The notes under the pieces are model-generated. The model ran no database searches. It saw only the letters and a program-made list of their open reading frames with translations, and had not been told where the DNA came from. The translations under genes were made by a program, and so were the position numbers. Positions 31,504 through 40,370 of a stretch of DNA of 52,864 nucleotides are shown here, in pieces (position 1 is the stretch's first letter; every line of letters begins with the position of its first letter). The DNA is from RUG13409 sp045616985 (GTDB lineage: Bacteria > Bacillota > Clostridia > Peptostreptococcales > Anaerovoracaceae): positions 1 to 52,864 of the forward strand of contig JAZLHU010000048.1 of assembly GCA_045616985.1 (NCBI GenBank). Direction: 5' to 3'.

Positions 31504-32745
31504 TCAGCCGTTGTGAGCAGCCTTGAGGTCATCCCATGTATTGTAGATGCCTGCTTCGTGCATTTCCTTAAGTTCAGCTTCGCCGTATCCGAGATCCTTA
31601 AGAACAGCCTCTGTGTCCGCACCAAGATACGGAGCGATCTTGTATTCAGGAAGCTCTTCGCCGACAAATGCAGGGTGACGGAGGAGCTTGATTTCAAGTC
31701 CTGTCGGATACTTCATGTTATAGAATACATCGTTTGCTGCATTCTGAGGATCGTTGAGAACTTCTTTCCATGTCTGGCAAAGGGCAAACGGAATATCTGC
31801 CTCTGTGAATGCCTTGATAACGTCTGCAGACTGGCACTTGGAGAATGCATCAACAAGGATGTCAATGAATTCGCCGTAAAGATCGTTGGCAGCAATGTTT
31901 TCCATTGTGTACTTGGGATCCTCTGAAAGATCGGGTCTTCCGATACACTTCATGTATGCAGGACGAAGCATATTAAACGGCGGGCAGGATGTCTGGATCC
32001 ATCTTCCGTCAGCAGTCTGATATGTTCCGTTGAGCGGGTTGTTGAGTTCTCTGTAGGAGAGCGGCCACTGCTTACCGATGTTTTCGAACTGGCTGGAAAC
32101 GAGCATGATCTGCTGCAGATATGCGGATGTGTGAACGAGGGACGCTTCAACCTTTTCACCAACGCCTGTCTTCATAGCCTTGATGTATGCTGCAAGAACG
32201 CCTTCGCCAAGGCCCATGCCTGCTACGAGATCGCCGAAGCCTGCCGCAATGTTAAGAGGTCTGCCGCTCTTTTCAGGAAGATCGGCAAGTATACCGCCTC
32301 TGCCCCAGAATGCCGTGAAGTCATATCCGGGAAGATCCTTGTCAGGTCCCTTTTCGCCGAATCCGGATACTGATGCAAATACCATCTTAGGATATTTTGC
32401 ATGGAGTGAATCATAATCAAGTTCAAGCTTCTTAAGAGCCTGTACTCTCCAGTTTGTAAGGAAGATATCGCAGTCGTCAAGAAGCTTCATGAGAGCTTCC
32501 TTACCCTTAGGATCCTTAAGGTTAAGAACTATGCTCTTCTTGTTTGCATTGAGCATATCAAATGTTGTGTTTTCGTATGGGCTTGTGCTTCTCCATTCGG
32601 ATGCTGCTGCCCAGCGGATACCGTCTCCGCCCTTTGGCTCAACCTTGATAACCTCTGCGCCCATGTTAGCAAGGAATACGCTTGTGGATGGAACTGCAAC
32701 GAATGTTGCCATTTCGACAACCTTTACGCCTTCTAATGGTCTCAT
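31504..32745 (-). CDS. CaiB/BaiF family (class III) CoA-transferase, dehydratase-linked
   Basis: A 413-residue family III CoA-transferase. These enzymes move CoA between acids through an aspartyl-CoA intermediate. The N-terminus LEGVKVVEMATFVAVPS and the nucleophile region GFGDLVAGMGLGEG (Asp at about 180) fit the family. The gene directly follows the two dehydratase subunits, as FldA and HadA do in amino-acid fermenters, so the likely job is activating a 2-hydroxy acid using the product enoyl-CoA. The acid could be phenyllactate, indolelactate, 2-hydroxyisocaproate or lactate. AAAGGAGAAAGAATA precedes the ATG. Confidence 0.9.
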   Translation of the reverse strand: MRPLEGVKVVEMATFVAVPSTSVFLANMGAEVIKVEPKGGDGIRWAAASEWRSTSPYENTTFDMLNANKKSIVLNLKDPKGKEALMKLLDDCDIFLTNWRVQALKKLELDYDSLHAKYPKMVFASVSGFGEKGPDKDLPGYDFTAFWGRGGILADLPEKSGRPLNIAAGFGDLVAGMGLGEGVLAAYIKAMKTGVGEKVEASLVHTSAYLQQIMLVSSQFENIGKQWPLSYRELNNPLNGTYQTADGRWIQTSCPPFNMLRPAYMKCIGRPDLSEDPKYTMENIAANDLYGEFIDILVDAFSKCQSADVIKAFTEADIPFALCQTWKEVLNDPQNAANDVFYNMKYPTGLEIKLLRHPAFVGEELPEYKIAPYLGADTEAVLKDLGYGEAELKEMHEAGIYNTWDDLKAAHNG

Positions 32746-32784
32746 TATTCTTTCTCCTTTCGTGCACGTGAATTAATAATGTCC

Positions 32785-33912
32785 CTAAATAATATCATTA
32801 AATGTTTCTATAGCTGTCCTGACCTGTTCGTAGTTTACCATTTGCTGATCGATCTCGATCGAAGTAAACGGAATGTTTGCCTTCTCAGCTTCTCTCTTTG
32901 CGATCGGATAGTCGAATTCTTCAGGATCGCAGAACTTTGCAGCAACCCAGATAATGCCGTCTGCCTTTGCTTCCTTTGCAAGGTCCACAAGCTGGGCAAC
33001 TCTGATCTTTGCAGGATCAAAGAGAACGCTTGCACCTTCAATTGCGGCAAGTCTTTCTCCGTACCCGCTGATCGGGTCTTCGGCGATTTCGGGTACAGGA
33101 TACCTGAAATCTACGGATTCATGTGTGATCTGGTCTGCAGCGATGCAAAGTCTGTTTTCGTCAAAGATCTTCATAAGGGGAAGAGGATCTTCAATGATAC
33201 CTGTTGTAACAACCCTCTTGCCCTTCCATTCTGCCGCAGGAGCAGCCTTTAAAGATTCGTTAAGCTCTTTAAGCATTGCCGTATGGTCTTTTCTGTCCAT
33301 AAAGAAGCGAGCCTTAAGAACTGTTGCTCTGTCCCGGCAGGAAATCTGATCGGGATGCTCTGCTGCAAGCTTTGTAAACTCAAGGCAGACCGCTCTGTTT
33401 TCATTGAACACCCTGACAGCATCAAGAACAGCTTCGTTTGTAAGCTTTGTTCCTGCTATTTCTTCCAGTTGAGCTGCGATCTTCCTGTACTTTGTTGTTG
33501 TGAATTCCTTGCCTGCTGCGGTCTTTCTGTTCTGGGCATAAGGAACGTCAATAACCGCAATATCCTTTACTCCGTACTGCCAGTTTGCACCCATTCCCTT
33601 AAGTCCGTCGCAGGAAAGAGGGATCATTACTGCGGAAAGTCCCTTAAGAGCGCCTGTCATGCCCATTTCAAGGTTGGCATGAATGATAGAGCAATAAAAT
33701 GCAGGGAAATATTTTTTGGATTCAGCAGCCTGCATTTCAGCTCCCCAAAGACCAAATGGTATCATGCCTGCTGCATATACCAATTCTTCAGGAGCAAAAT
33801 ACGGCATAACGCCCACTGCCTTCCTGCCTGCTGCAAGACATTCGTCTAAATATTTACGAGGGCTTGCCGCAACCTTTTCAAATCCGCCGATTTGTTCTTT
33901 AATGCCTGCCAT
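32785..33912 (-). CDS. 2-hydroxyacyl-CoA dehydratase, beta subunit
   Basis: A 375-residue subunit of the oxygen-sensitive radical dehydratases (HgdB/FldC/HadC type). The cluster-ligand cysteines are in SCDGLKGMG and AAKFCDPEEFDYP, the latter a hallmark of the beta subunit; a third is near the N-terminus (FYCSIIHANLE). The complex removes water from (R)-2-hydroxyacyl-CoA by a ketyl-radical route. It overlaps the alpha gene by one base (TAATG), typical of subunits made in equal amounts. The substrate is not decided by sequence. Confidence 0.92.
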   Translation of the reverse strand: MAGIKEQIGGFEKVAASPRKYLDECLAAGRKAVGVMPYFAPEELVYAAGMIPFGLWGAEMQAAESKKYFPAFYCSIIHANLEMGMTGALKGLSAVMIPLSCDGLKGMGANWQYGVKDIAVIDVPYAQNRKTAAGKEFTTTKYRKIAAQLEEIAGTKLTNEAVLDAVRVFNENRAVCLEFTKLAAEHPDQISCRDRATVLKARFFMDRKDHTAMLKELNESLKAAPAAEWKGKRVVTTGIIEDPLPLMKIFDENRLCIAADQITHESVDFRYPVPEIAEDPISGYGERLAAIEGASVLFDPAKIRVAQLVDLAKEAKADGIIWVAAKFCDPEEFDYPIAKREAEKANIPFTSIEIDQQMVNYEQVRTAIETFNDII

Positions 33913-35135
33913 TACTTACCCTCCTTTGCTTTCCTGTTAGCTTCCATAATCTCTACCAGAGCTTCCACTCTTGTCTCGTACTGGGCCTCGGAGAAAATTC
34001 TCGGGTCGGACTGATCGCCGTCAAATGTCATTGTAGGAATTCCCGCACGTTCACGAAGCTGTCTTTCAAGCTCGTATGTATTGCCGCTCCAGCGCTTGCA
34101 GGATCTGTTAACGTGCATTACCGCTCCGTCAACCTTATTCTTGATTGCATCGTTTACACGAAGCTGTACTTCTCTTTCGAAGCAATTGGAGTTCGGAACA
34201 TATGCATATGCTGCCATAAGCTCGTCCATATTGCTGTAGAGGAAGGAGAATGCAGGACCGTAAATTGTTGATGTAAGGTTGATGCCTCTGGACTGAAGCG
34301 TTTTGTATGTGAACTTAAGATTTGCCCAGCATGCAATTCCTTCAAAGAGGATTCTGTACTTTTCTTCGCCCTTGAACGTGGACTGTCCTTCCTTTGCAAG
34401 AGCTTCGTATTCATCAGCAAGAGCCTCAAATGCTTCTGCGGCTTCAACCGTTCCTCTGCCTACGCAGGCAACAGCCATGTTATTGAATGTATCAAATCCG
34501 GAGAATGGAGACGGTTCGTACTTCATGCAATCCATAGCTCTGAGCCATGCCGCAGATGATCTTTGGGAAATCTTCATTACATCATTGAACTTATCCCAAT
34601 CCATCTTCTTTCCCGTGAGTTCCTCAAGACCCTTAATGCAGTCATCAAACTGCGCTCTGATGTATTTTACTCTGTCTGCATCACATTCCATTTCCGTAAG
34701 ATGCGGGATATCGATCATGAAAAGAGGAATATCAAGTTCCACTGCAAGGTTCTCGTACCACTTCATCATGCATCCGCAAATATTATTGCAGCAAAGGAGA
34801 AAATCAGGTCTTGGGATCTGGATTTCCTCACAATTGTCATGTGCTGCATATGCCATGTTCATTCTTGCATAGGAGCAAAGGTCACTGGAATAACCCATTG
34901 CTTCTGCTTCTTCGCACATTCTCTGACCGCCGCCCTTAGCACCGATTGCGGCACCCATGTTTTCAGGATATGCAACCTTAATGTCCATTGCGGTAGTAAT
35001 TTCCTGTGGGAAGTTTGATGCACACCAGCCTATTTTTTCGCCTCTTGCCTTGGCATCAAATACATCCTGTGCGATCTTATCCTGCAGCTCTCTGAGCAAG
35101 ATCTTAGCAGGCTTTTTTTCCATTTCTTCTGCCAT
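33912..35135 (-). CDS. 2-hydroxyacyl-CoA dehydratase, alpha subunit
   Basis: A 407-residue partner of the beta subunit. Cluster cysteines lie in GWCASNFPQEITTA, the CCNNICGCMMKWYE block and NRSCKRWSGNTYE near the C-terminus, as in FldB and HadB. It carries the [4Fe-4S] cluster at which the activator delivers one high-energy electron. The start is the ATG at 35135 behind AAGGAGGGTTTTG; the TTG one codon earlier is not preferred. It follows the activator gene by 11 bases. Resemblance is stronger to the FldB/HadB group than to HgdA, by my reading. Confidence 0.92.
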   Translation of the reverse strand: MAEEMEKKPAKILLRELQDKIAQDVFDAKARGEKIGWCASNFPQEITTAMDIKVAYPENMGAAIGAKGGGQRMCEEAEAMGYSSDLCSYARMNMAYAAHDNCEEIQIPRPDFLLCCNNICGCMMKWYENLAVELDIPLFMIDIPHLTEMECDADRVKYIRAQFDDCIKGLEELTGKKMDWDKFNDVMKISQRSSAAWLRAMDCMKYEPSPFSGFDTFNNMAVACVGRGTVEAAEAFEALADEYEALAKEGQSTFKGEEKYRILFEGIACWANLKFTYKTLQSRGINLTSTIYGPAFSFLYSNMDELMAAYAYVPNSNCFEREVQLRVNDAIKNKVDGAVMHVNRSCKRWSGNTYELERQLRERAGIPTMTFDGDQSDPRIFSEAQYETRVEALVEIMEANRKAKEGK

Positions 35136-35146
35136 CAAAACCCTCC

Positions 35147-35920
35147 TTATTCTTTACTTAAACCATATACTGCTGCACCGAAAGCTCCGTTGAGCTGATC
35201 AATGGGGCTTACGGTGATACTTAAACCAAGCTCTCTTTCCAGACCTCTTACAACGCCTGTATTCTTCGCAACTCCGCCGCTCATCACGACCGGCTCAATT
35301 ACGCCGAGCCTTTTAACAAGCGATGCCGTTCTTAAGGCAACAGATTCGTTTATGCCTCTTACCAAAGACGGGAAGTCAATATTGTTCGCAAGCTGAGAAA
35401 TCACCTCAGATTCTGCAAATACGGTGCAGGTTGAACTGATAGCAACAGAAGATGCTGCCTTTTCGTCGGTTGAGCCAAGCTGACTGACATCCATCTCCAA
35501 AACCTTGGCCATTACGTCCAGAAAGCGTCCGGTTCCCGCCGCGCACTTATCGTTCATGATAAAGTTCTCAAGCTTGCCGTTTTCTCCGATACGGATGGCC
35601 TTTGAATCCTGTCCGCCAATATCAATAACGGTCCTTGCCTCAGGGAACATGGCATGAACACCAATGGCATGAGCAGATAATTCCGAAACGATATAATCTG
35701 CACCATCAAAGGTGTTCCTGCCGTAGCCTGTTGCAACGACCGTTTTAATTTCATCTCTATTAAGACCTGCTTTGGACAACGCACCTTCCAGTGCCTTTGC
35801 AGGTCCTGTTGTACCTGTTCCGTACGGAATGTTTTCCGAGGAAACAATATTTTTATTATCGTCAATAATGACGCATTTTGATGCGGTTGAACCCACATCG
35901 ATTCCAAGAAAATACTTCAT
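35147..35920 (-). CDS. 2-hydroxyacyl-CoA dehydratase activator (ATP-dependent, 'archerase')
   Basis: A 257-residue ASKHA-fold ATPase that holds a [4Fe-4S] cluster between two subunits and fires an electron into the dehydratase on ATP hydrolysis. The nucleotide loops GIDVGSTASKCV and DIGGQDSK are present. The bridging cysteines are Cys126 (NDKCAAGTGRF) and Cys165 (SSTCTVFAESEV). It is the first gene of activator-alpha-beta-CoA-transferase and has its own promoter. Only a weak GTGGA precedes the ATG, consistent with low catalytic amounts being enough. Confidence 0.94.
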   Translation of the reverse strand: MKYFLGIDVGSTASKCVIIDDNKNIVSSENIPYGTGTTGPAKALEGALSKAGLNRDEIKTVVATGYGRNTFDGADYIVSELSAHAIGVHAMFPEARTVIDIGGQDSKAIRIGENGKLENFIMNDKCAAGTGRFLDVMAKVLEMDVSQLGSTDEKAASSVAISSTCTVFAESEVISQLANNIDFPSLVRGINESVALRTASLVKRLGVIEPVVMSGGVAKNTGVVRGLERELGLSITVSPIDQLNGAFGAAVYGLSKE

Positions 35921-35980
35921 TGCAATTCCACTACGGGCAAATACGATTCTGCCTAAAATCCCTCATACTTTTACTATTTT

Positions 35981-36009
35981 ATTATACAAGTATACTGATA
36001 AAATTGCAA
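35981..36009 (-). promoter_or_regulatory. Promoter of the dehydratase operon
   Basis: Minus-strand TTGCAA (36004-36009), 17-base spacer, perfect TATAAT (35981-35986). The leader is about 55 bases with no strong secondary structure visible. It lies in the 104-base gap after the Fe-S protein gene and makes the dehydratase operon independently expressible. Confidence 0.8.
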
Positions 36010-36024
36010 CGAAGTATTGGCCTG

Positions 36025-36882
36025 TTACTGCTTGTTTGGAATAGCGCTTGAACAAGGAGTTGCCACCTGGCACTTTCCGCATCCGTAACGTTTTCGTTGA
36101 TTCGGACCATGTGGCGGAAGGAAGGTATCGTCCAAGTATTTTTTGCAAATTGCCTGATCCTTTCCGAGGGCGCAGCCTCTGGTTTTATCTATTGCTTTTG
36201 CCGGGCATCTCACCTGACATGCTCCGCACATAATGCAGTATTCAAACGGATCTTTGTATGGCCTTTCGTCAATCTCAAATTCAGCATTTGTAATGACACT
36301 CCCAAAACGCCCTGCCATTCCTTTTTTTGTAATCAGCCCCTTTGAAAGTCCAAAGGTTCCAAGACCTGCGGCATAGGCTGCATGTCTTTCAGACCAATTG
36401 GAAATTACAGGGGTAATGAGTGCCCACTTTCCCGATGTAGTTGGACAAACTGTTTTATATCCTTCTTCCTCAAGAATCTTTTGAATATAATCCGTTACGG
36501 TATTTAAAAACATTTGACCTTCAATTCTGGCATGAAGCCACTGCGCACTTGAGGCTTGCTTTAAACCTTCTTCGTAAGGCACATCGCTTAGGTTTATGTT
36601 TGATTCCTTAACATCCTTTGTAAACGGAAGGAAGAAACTGATAACGCATTTTGCCTCGGAAAGCCATTCTTTCGGAGCAAGATAATCCGGATGAATTACG
36701 CCGGGCTTTTTAAATGTTTCTGTAAATAATTTATCATCCGCAGCCGCAATTCCTGCAAGCGGGGCATCATAAATTTTCATTCCGGCCAGTTCGGGATAAA
36801 TTGCATCCTCTTTTGTAACAAAATTGCCTGTTCCCTGCTGAACAAATTCTTCAATCTTTCTAATCAATTCCGTTTTATTCAT
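36025..36882 (-). CDS. QueG-like double-cluster Fe-S protein
   Basis: A 285-residue cytoplasmic protein related to epoxyqueuosine reductase. The C-terminal third has ferredoxin-type clusters: CIMCGACQVRCPAKAI, a cysteine in GCALGKDQAICKKY, and CGKCQVATPC. The N-terminal part has the family's SEAKCVISFFLPF and GLGTFGLSKGLITKKGMAGR. The corrinoid-dependent QueG fold is suggested, but family members with other roles exist. The ATG at 36882 follows GGGAGATGCTGCA; an in-frame ATG at 36897 is not preferred. It lies 23 bases after oadB and may be an electron-transfer partner for the neighbouring dehydratase system rather than a tRNA enzyme. Confidence 0.75.
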   Translation of the reverse strand: MNKTELIRKIEEFVQQGTGNFVTKEDAIYPELAGMKIYDAPLAGIAAADDKLFTETFKKPGVIHPDYLAPKEWLSEAKCVISFFLPFTKDVKESNINLSDVPYEEGLKQASSAQWLHARIEGQMFLNTVTDYIQKILEEEGYKTVCPTTSGKWALITPVISNWSERHAAYAAGLGTFGLSKGLITKKGMAGRFGSVITNAEFEIDERPYKDPFEYCIMCGACQVRCPAKAIDKTRGCALGKDQAICKKYLDDTFLPPHGPNQRKRYGCGKCQVATPCSSAIPNKQ

Positions 36883-36905
36883 TGCAGCATCTCCCATTTA
36901 AACAG

Positions 36906-38102
36906 CTAAGCACCAAAAACCGAAAGAAGGAAACCCGCGGCAATGGCCGAGCCTATAACACCGGCAACATTCGGTCCCATTGCGTGCATAAGAAGATAGT
37001 TGTTTGGATTGGACTTTCTCCCTACGTCCTGAGATACTCTTGCAGCCATAGGAACGGCAGAAACACCTGCGGATCCTATGAGTGGATTTACTCTTCCGCC
37101 GCTGACAAAGTACATAATATCTCCGACCAGAAGCCCTCCGGCAGTTGAAATCGCAAATGCGACAAGGCCAAGAATAATGATCTTGATCGTATTCCATGTC
37201 AAAAATCTTTCGGCACCCATCGTTGCACCGACGGATGTTGCAAGGAAAATCGTAACTGTATTCATCAAGGCGTTCTGTGCCGTATCGGAAAGCCTGTCCG
37301 CAGCACCGCATTCCCTGAAGAGATTACCAAGCATAAGACATCCGATAAGCGGAGCCGTTGACGGGAGCAGCAGTATTACAACGGCGGCTACAATGATCGG
37401 GAAAAGTATCTTTTCCGTTTTGGATACCGGTCTGGTCTGCTCCATCCTGACCTGACGCATTTTTTCCGTTGTAAGAGCTTTCATGATAGGTGGCTGAATA
37501 AGCGGAATCAATGCCATGTACGAATAAGCCGCTATCGCTATCGGACCGAGAAGCTCAGGAGCAAGCTTTGTTGTAAGGAAAATAGCCGTTGGGCCATCGG
37601 CTCCCCCGATAATCCCTATTGATGCAGCCTGAGGCCCTGTAAACCCGAGCAGCGCTGCACCAAAGAATGCAAAGAACACACCAAGCTGTGCACCTGCACC
37701 CATAAGCATGGTCTTCGGGGATGCTATCATCGGTCCGAAATCAGTCATAGCACCAACACCCAAAAAGATAAGCGATGGATAAAGACCCGATTTGACACCT
37801 ATATAGAAAATATCCAGCAATCCACCTTCGTGAATAATGGTAGTAAATGTTATGCCTGCATCTCCTGCAATATATGCATCCCAGAGCTCCTGATGGAACA
37901 TCTCCGATCCGGGAAGATTGGCAAGCAGGCATCCGAAAGCAATGCCTATCATAAGCAGCGGCTCAAACCTTTTGCCTATGCCAAGGTATAAAAGAAGACA
38001 GGCAATAACAATCATTATAAGGTTTTTCCAGCCGCCGTCTGTCAGAAAGCCCGCGAAACCAGATTCAAGGGCAAGCTTTGATAATGTTCCTAAGATATCC
38101 AT
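36906..38102 (-). CDS. oadB: Na+-translocating decarboxylase beta subunit
   Basis: A 398-residue membrane protein that decarboxylates carboxybiotin and pumps Na+ outward. It has about nine to eleven helices with the functional regions of known beta subunits: IIGGADGPTAIFLTTK (essential aspartate), SAGVSAVPMAARVSQ, and the C-terminal NYLLMHAMGPNVAGVIGSA. Shared by oxaloacetate, methylmalonyl-CoA and glutaconyl-CoA decarboxylases; the alpha subunit decides the substrate, here oxaloacetate. It overlaps oadG by one base. The extended N-terminus (about 20 residues) is in the normal range. Confidence 0.94.
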   Translation of the reverse strand: MDILGTLSKLALESGFAGFLTDGGWKNLIMIVIACLLLYLGIGKRFEPLLMIGIAFGCLLANLPGSEMFHQELWDAYIAGDAGITFTTIIHEGGLLDIFYIGVKSGLYPSLIFLGVGAMTDFGPMIASPKTMLMGAGAQLGVFFAFFGAALLGFTGPQAASIGIIGGADGPTAIFLTTKLAPELLGPIAIAAYSYMALIPLIQPPIMKALTTEKMRQVRMEQTRPVSKTEKILFPIIVAAVVILLLPSTAPLIGCLMLGNLFRECGAADRLSDTAQNALMNTVTIFLATSVGATMGAERFLTWNTIKIIILGLVAFAISTAGGLLVGDIMYFVSGGRVNPLIGSAGVSAVPMAARVSQDVGRKSNPNNYLLMHAMGPNVAGVIGSAIAAGFLLSVFGA

Positions 38103-38338
38103 TATTCTTCGCCCTCCAATTCCGCAATGACAGCGGCAATGGCAGCAACAGCCTTAGGGTCCATACCGGAAGGCGCACTTATATTGCCTAAGTCAGTTAC
38201 TTTATTTTTATGCGCGCGCTTTTTAAAAATCGTCCCCATAATGTAAATAACGACCATCAGAAAGACAATCCCCAAAAACACGGCAGAATATCCAAGCAGC
38301 GCCGTAAGAGCCGCAGTACCGATACTGATATTTACCAT
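38102..38338 (-). CDS. oadG: Na+-translocating decarboxylase gamma/delta-type small subunit (OadG family)
   Basis: A 78-residue subunit with one membrane helix (about residues 10-32), a basic stop (FKKRAHKNK) and a soluble tail ending AAIAAVIAELEGEE, the family's terminal signature. It joins the carboxyltransferase to the membrane beta subunit and helps assembly. The ATG at 38338 follows AAGGAGATTCTT; an in-frame start at 38365 overlaps the biotin carrier gene and lacks a ribosome site. It sits 10 bases past that gene. Confidence 0.88.
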   Translation of the reverse strand: MVNISIGTAALTALLGYSAVFLGIVFLMVVIYIMGTIFKKRAHKNKVTDLGNISAPSGMDPKAVAAIAAVIAELEGEE

Positions 38339-38348
38339 AAGAATCTCC

Positions 38349-38732
38349 TTATTCCAAAACAACAAGGATATCGCCGGTGTTGACCGTACTTCCCTTTGCA
38401 GCCTCTATGCTTTTTACTGTTCCGCTCATATCGGCGGATACTTCGATCTCCATTTTCATTGCTTCGAGGAGCACAACCACATCTCCCTCGGCAACCTCAT
38501 CTCCGGCAGCAACCTTAATATCCAAAACCTTGCCCGGCATCGGTGCGGCAATACCGGGATTACCGCCCTTTGGAGCAGCCTTTGGTTTGTCAGCAATCGG
38601 CTGCACCTTTACTGCAGGCTCTTCTGCAGTTTTTTGCAAATTTTCATTTGCTTGTACTTTATATGTTCCGTTTACCCTTTCAACGGCAACATGGTATTCG
38701 GTTCCGTCTACGGTGACTTTATATTCTTTCAT
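38349..38732 (-). CDS. Biotin carrier subunit of the decarboxylase
   Basis: A 127-residue protein. The N-terminal 30 residues form a small beta unit (MKEYKVTVDGTEYHVAVERV), then a Pro/Ala/Lys linker, then a biotinyl domain with the modified lysine at 93 in EAMKMEIEV. It shuttles the carboxyl group from oadA's active site to oadB. The ATG at 38732 is used because the larger upstream frame lies inside oadA. It overlaps the oadA end by 14 bases. In many bacteria this domain is fused to OadA; here it is separate. Confidence 0.93.
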   Translation of the reverse strand: MKEYKVTVDGTEYHVAVERVNGTYKVQANENLQKTAEEPAVKVQPIADKPKAAPKGGNPGIAAPMPGKVLDIKVAAGDEVAEGDVVVLLEAMKMEIEVSADMSGTVKSIEAAKGSTVNTGDILVVLE

Positions 38733-40200
38733 AATTTCTCCTTGCAGCAGTCTGTTTTGCATCTCTTTCTTTAATGAATTCTTCAGCAACCTGCGGGAAT
38801 AATGCCAGCGACAGAATATCCTCCTCGCTCCTTGCAATATCCTTGTACTGCTGTTTATATTTTTCAAGCTCCGGCTCAAGAAGGTCTGCAGGTCTTTGAG
38901 TAATTCTTTCATCCTCCTTAATTCCTGCAATCTTAAGAACCTCAGGATCTGCCTCTCCCGGAAGAGCGCCGTATTCTCCGCGAAGAAGTGCCTTGGATTC
39001 CTTAAGCACAGTTTTGTATCTTTCGCCCAAAACAACATTCATGGTTGCCTGAGTCCCTACGATCTGGCTTGTTGGTGTTACCAAAGGGGGATATCCGAAA
39101 TCCTTTCTTACCCTTGGGACCTCAGCAAGAACCTCGTAGAGCTTGTCTTCGTTTCCGCTTTGCTTAAGCTGCGAAAGAAGATTACTCAGCATTCCGCCCG
39201 GCACCTGATATAAAAGTGTATTGGAATCAACACTTAAAACCTTGGGGTCAAGTATTCCCCTGTCTTTTAAGCTCTGCGCAACAGGACGCATTCTTGAAGC
39301 TGCTTCATTTAAAGCATTAAGGTCGAGTCCTGTATCTCTGACAGTTCCTCTCAGCGTTGCAACTATTGACTCTGTTGCAGGCTGAGATGTTCCGTTTGCA
39401 AGCGGACTTAAAGCTGTATCAATTGCATCCGCGCCTGCAAGGGCAGCCATAAGATATACCATATCTCCCGTACCTGTTGTATTATGCGTATGAAGATGGA
39501 TAGGAAGATCCGTTGACTCTTTGAGCTTTCTGACCAATGAATATGCATCCATCGGAAGAAGCAGATTTGCCATATCTTTAATGCAAATGCTGTCAGCACC
39601 AAGCTGTTCAAGCTCTTTTGCCTTTTTAATAAAATATTCTTCGTTATGAATCGGAGAGCTTGTATAGCTTAAAGCAGCCTGAGCAAGCCCGCCGTATTTT
39701 TTTGTGGACTTTATTGCCTGTTCAAGATTTCTTACATCGTTCAAAGCATCAAATATACGGATAATATCGATTCCGTTTTCAATGCTTTTTCTGCAAAAGG
39801 CATCGACCACGTCATCAGCATAATGCTTGTACCCCAGAATATTCTGACCCCTGAAGAGCATTTGAAGCTTTGTATCCGGAAGAGCCTTTCTTAAGGTTCT
39901 TAACCTTTCCCACGGATCCTCCTTTAAAAAACGTATGCAGGAATCGAATGTTGCACCGCCCCAGCACTCCAGCGAATAATAGCCTATGGAATCGAGTATT
40001 TCACAAACGGGAAGCATCTCTTTCGTTGTCATCCTTGTTGCTGCCTGCGACTGCTGAGCATCTCTTAAGATCGTGTCCGTAATAAGAAGCGGCGTACTGC
40101 TTGCAAAACCCGCACCTGCGCCAAAGCCATCCGCCCCGGACCCTGCCTCTGCAATTTCAATAAGATATTTGTTTTGATTAACTTCAACATTGTACTTCAT
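38719..40200 (-). CDS. oadA: Oxaloacetate decarboxylase alpha (carboxyltransferase) subunit
   Basis: A 493-residue carboxyltransferase of the OadA/pyruvate carboxylase B type that moves CO2 from oxaloacetate to biotin. Metal and substrate motifs are TDTILRDAQQS (metal Asp47), the carbamylated-lysine region IKDMANLL and HTHNTTGTG. The C-terminus has no biotinyl domain. The N-terminal 20 residues before the TIM barrel resemble the first strands of the separate biotin carrier (compare MKYNVEVNQNKYLIEI with MKEYKVTVDGTEYHVAV), an extension not usual in OadA. The ATG at 40200 follows CAGGGAGAATATGTA. It heads the oad operon. Confidence 0.93.
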   Translation of the reverse strand: MKYNVEVNQNKYLIEIAEAGSGADGFGAGAGFASSTPLLITDTILRDAQQSQAATRMTTKEMLPVCEILDSIGYYSLECWGGATFDSCIRFLKEDPWERLRTLRKALPDTKLQMLFRGQNILGYKHYADDVVDAFCRKSIENGIDIIRIFDALNDVRNLEQAIKSTKKYGGLAQAALSYTSSPIHNEEYFIKKAKELEQLGADSICIKDMANLLLPMDAYSLVRKLKESTDLPIHLHTHNTTGTGDMVYLMAALAGADAIDTALSPLANGTSQPATESIVATLRGTVRDTGLDLNALNEAASRMRPVAQSLKDRGILDPKVLSVDSNTLLYQVPGGMLSNLLSQLKQSGNEDKLYEVLAEVPRVRKDFGYPPLVTPTSQIVGTQATMNVVLGERYKTVLKESKALLRGEYGALPGEADPEVLKIAGIKEDERITQRPADLLEPELEKYKQQYKDIARSEEDILSLALFPQVAEEFIKERDAKQTAARRNYERI

Positions 40201-40232
40201 TACATATTCTCCCTGAAATTTATCTCTGATCA

Positions 40233-40278
40233 ATTATAATCGAAGCCGAGGAGTCAAATCAAGCTCGCTTGAATTTGA
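40233..40278 (-). promoter_or_regulatory. Promoter of the oad operon overlapped by a 25-base palindrome
   Basis: Minus-strand TTGATT (40257-40262), 18-base spacer, perfect TATAAT (40233-40238). The -35 is inside an imperfect palindrome, TCAAATCAAGC/GCTTGAATTTGA, at 40254-40278, a likely operator. Further CAAGC or GCTTG copies occur at 40296-40327, and AGGCGCCT at 40282-40289. A transcription factor that responds to the carboxylate substrate would fit. Confidence 0.7.
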
Positions 40279-40337
40279 TCTGAGGCGCCTGATTTCAAGC
40301 AAGCTATGTCAAGCGATACAAGGCTTGAGCAACGAAT

Positions 40338-40362
40338 AAAAAAAACCGGCAAAAAATGCCGG
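40338..40362 (-). terminator. Terminator after the second CaiB-type gene
   Basis: GCCGGCA/TGCCGG stem (40346-40362) with a short A-rich loop, followed on the minus strand by eight T. It separates the long glnS-to-CaiB transcript from the oad operon. Confidence 0.92.
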
Positions 40363-40370
40363 CTTTTGTA

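Noticed and set aside
38733..39038. N-terminal extension of the biotin carrier
   Set aside because: Lies fully inside oadA in another frame; the carrier starts normally at 38732.
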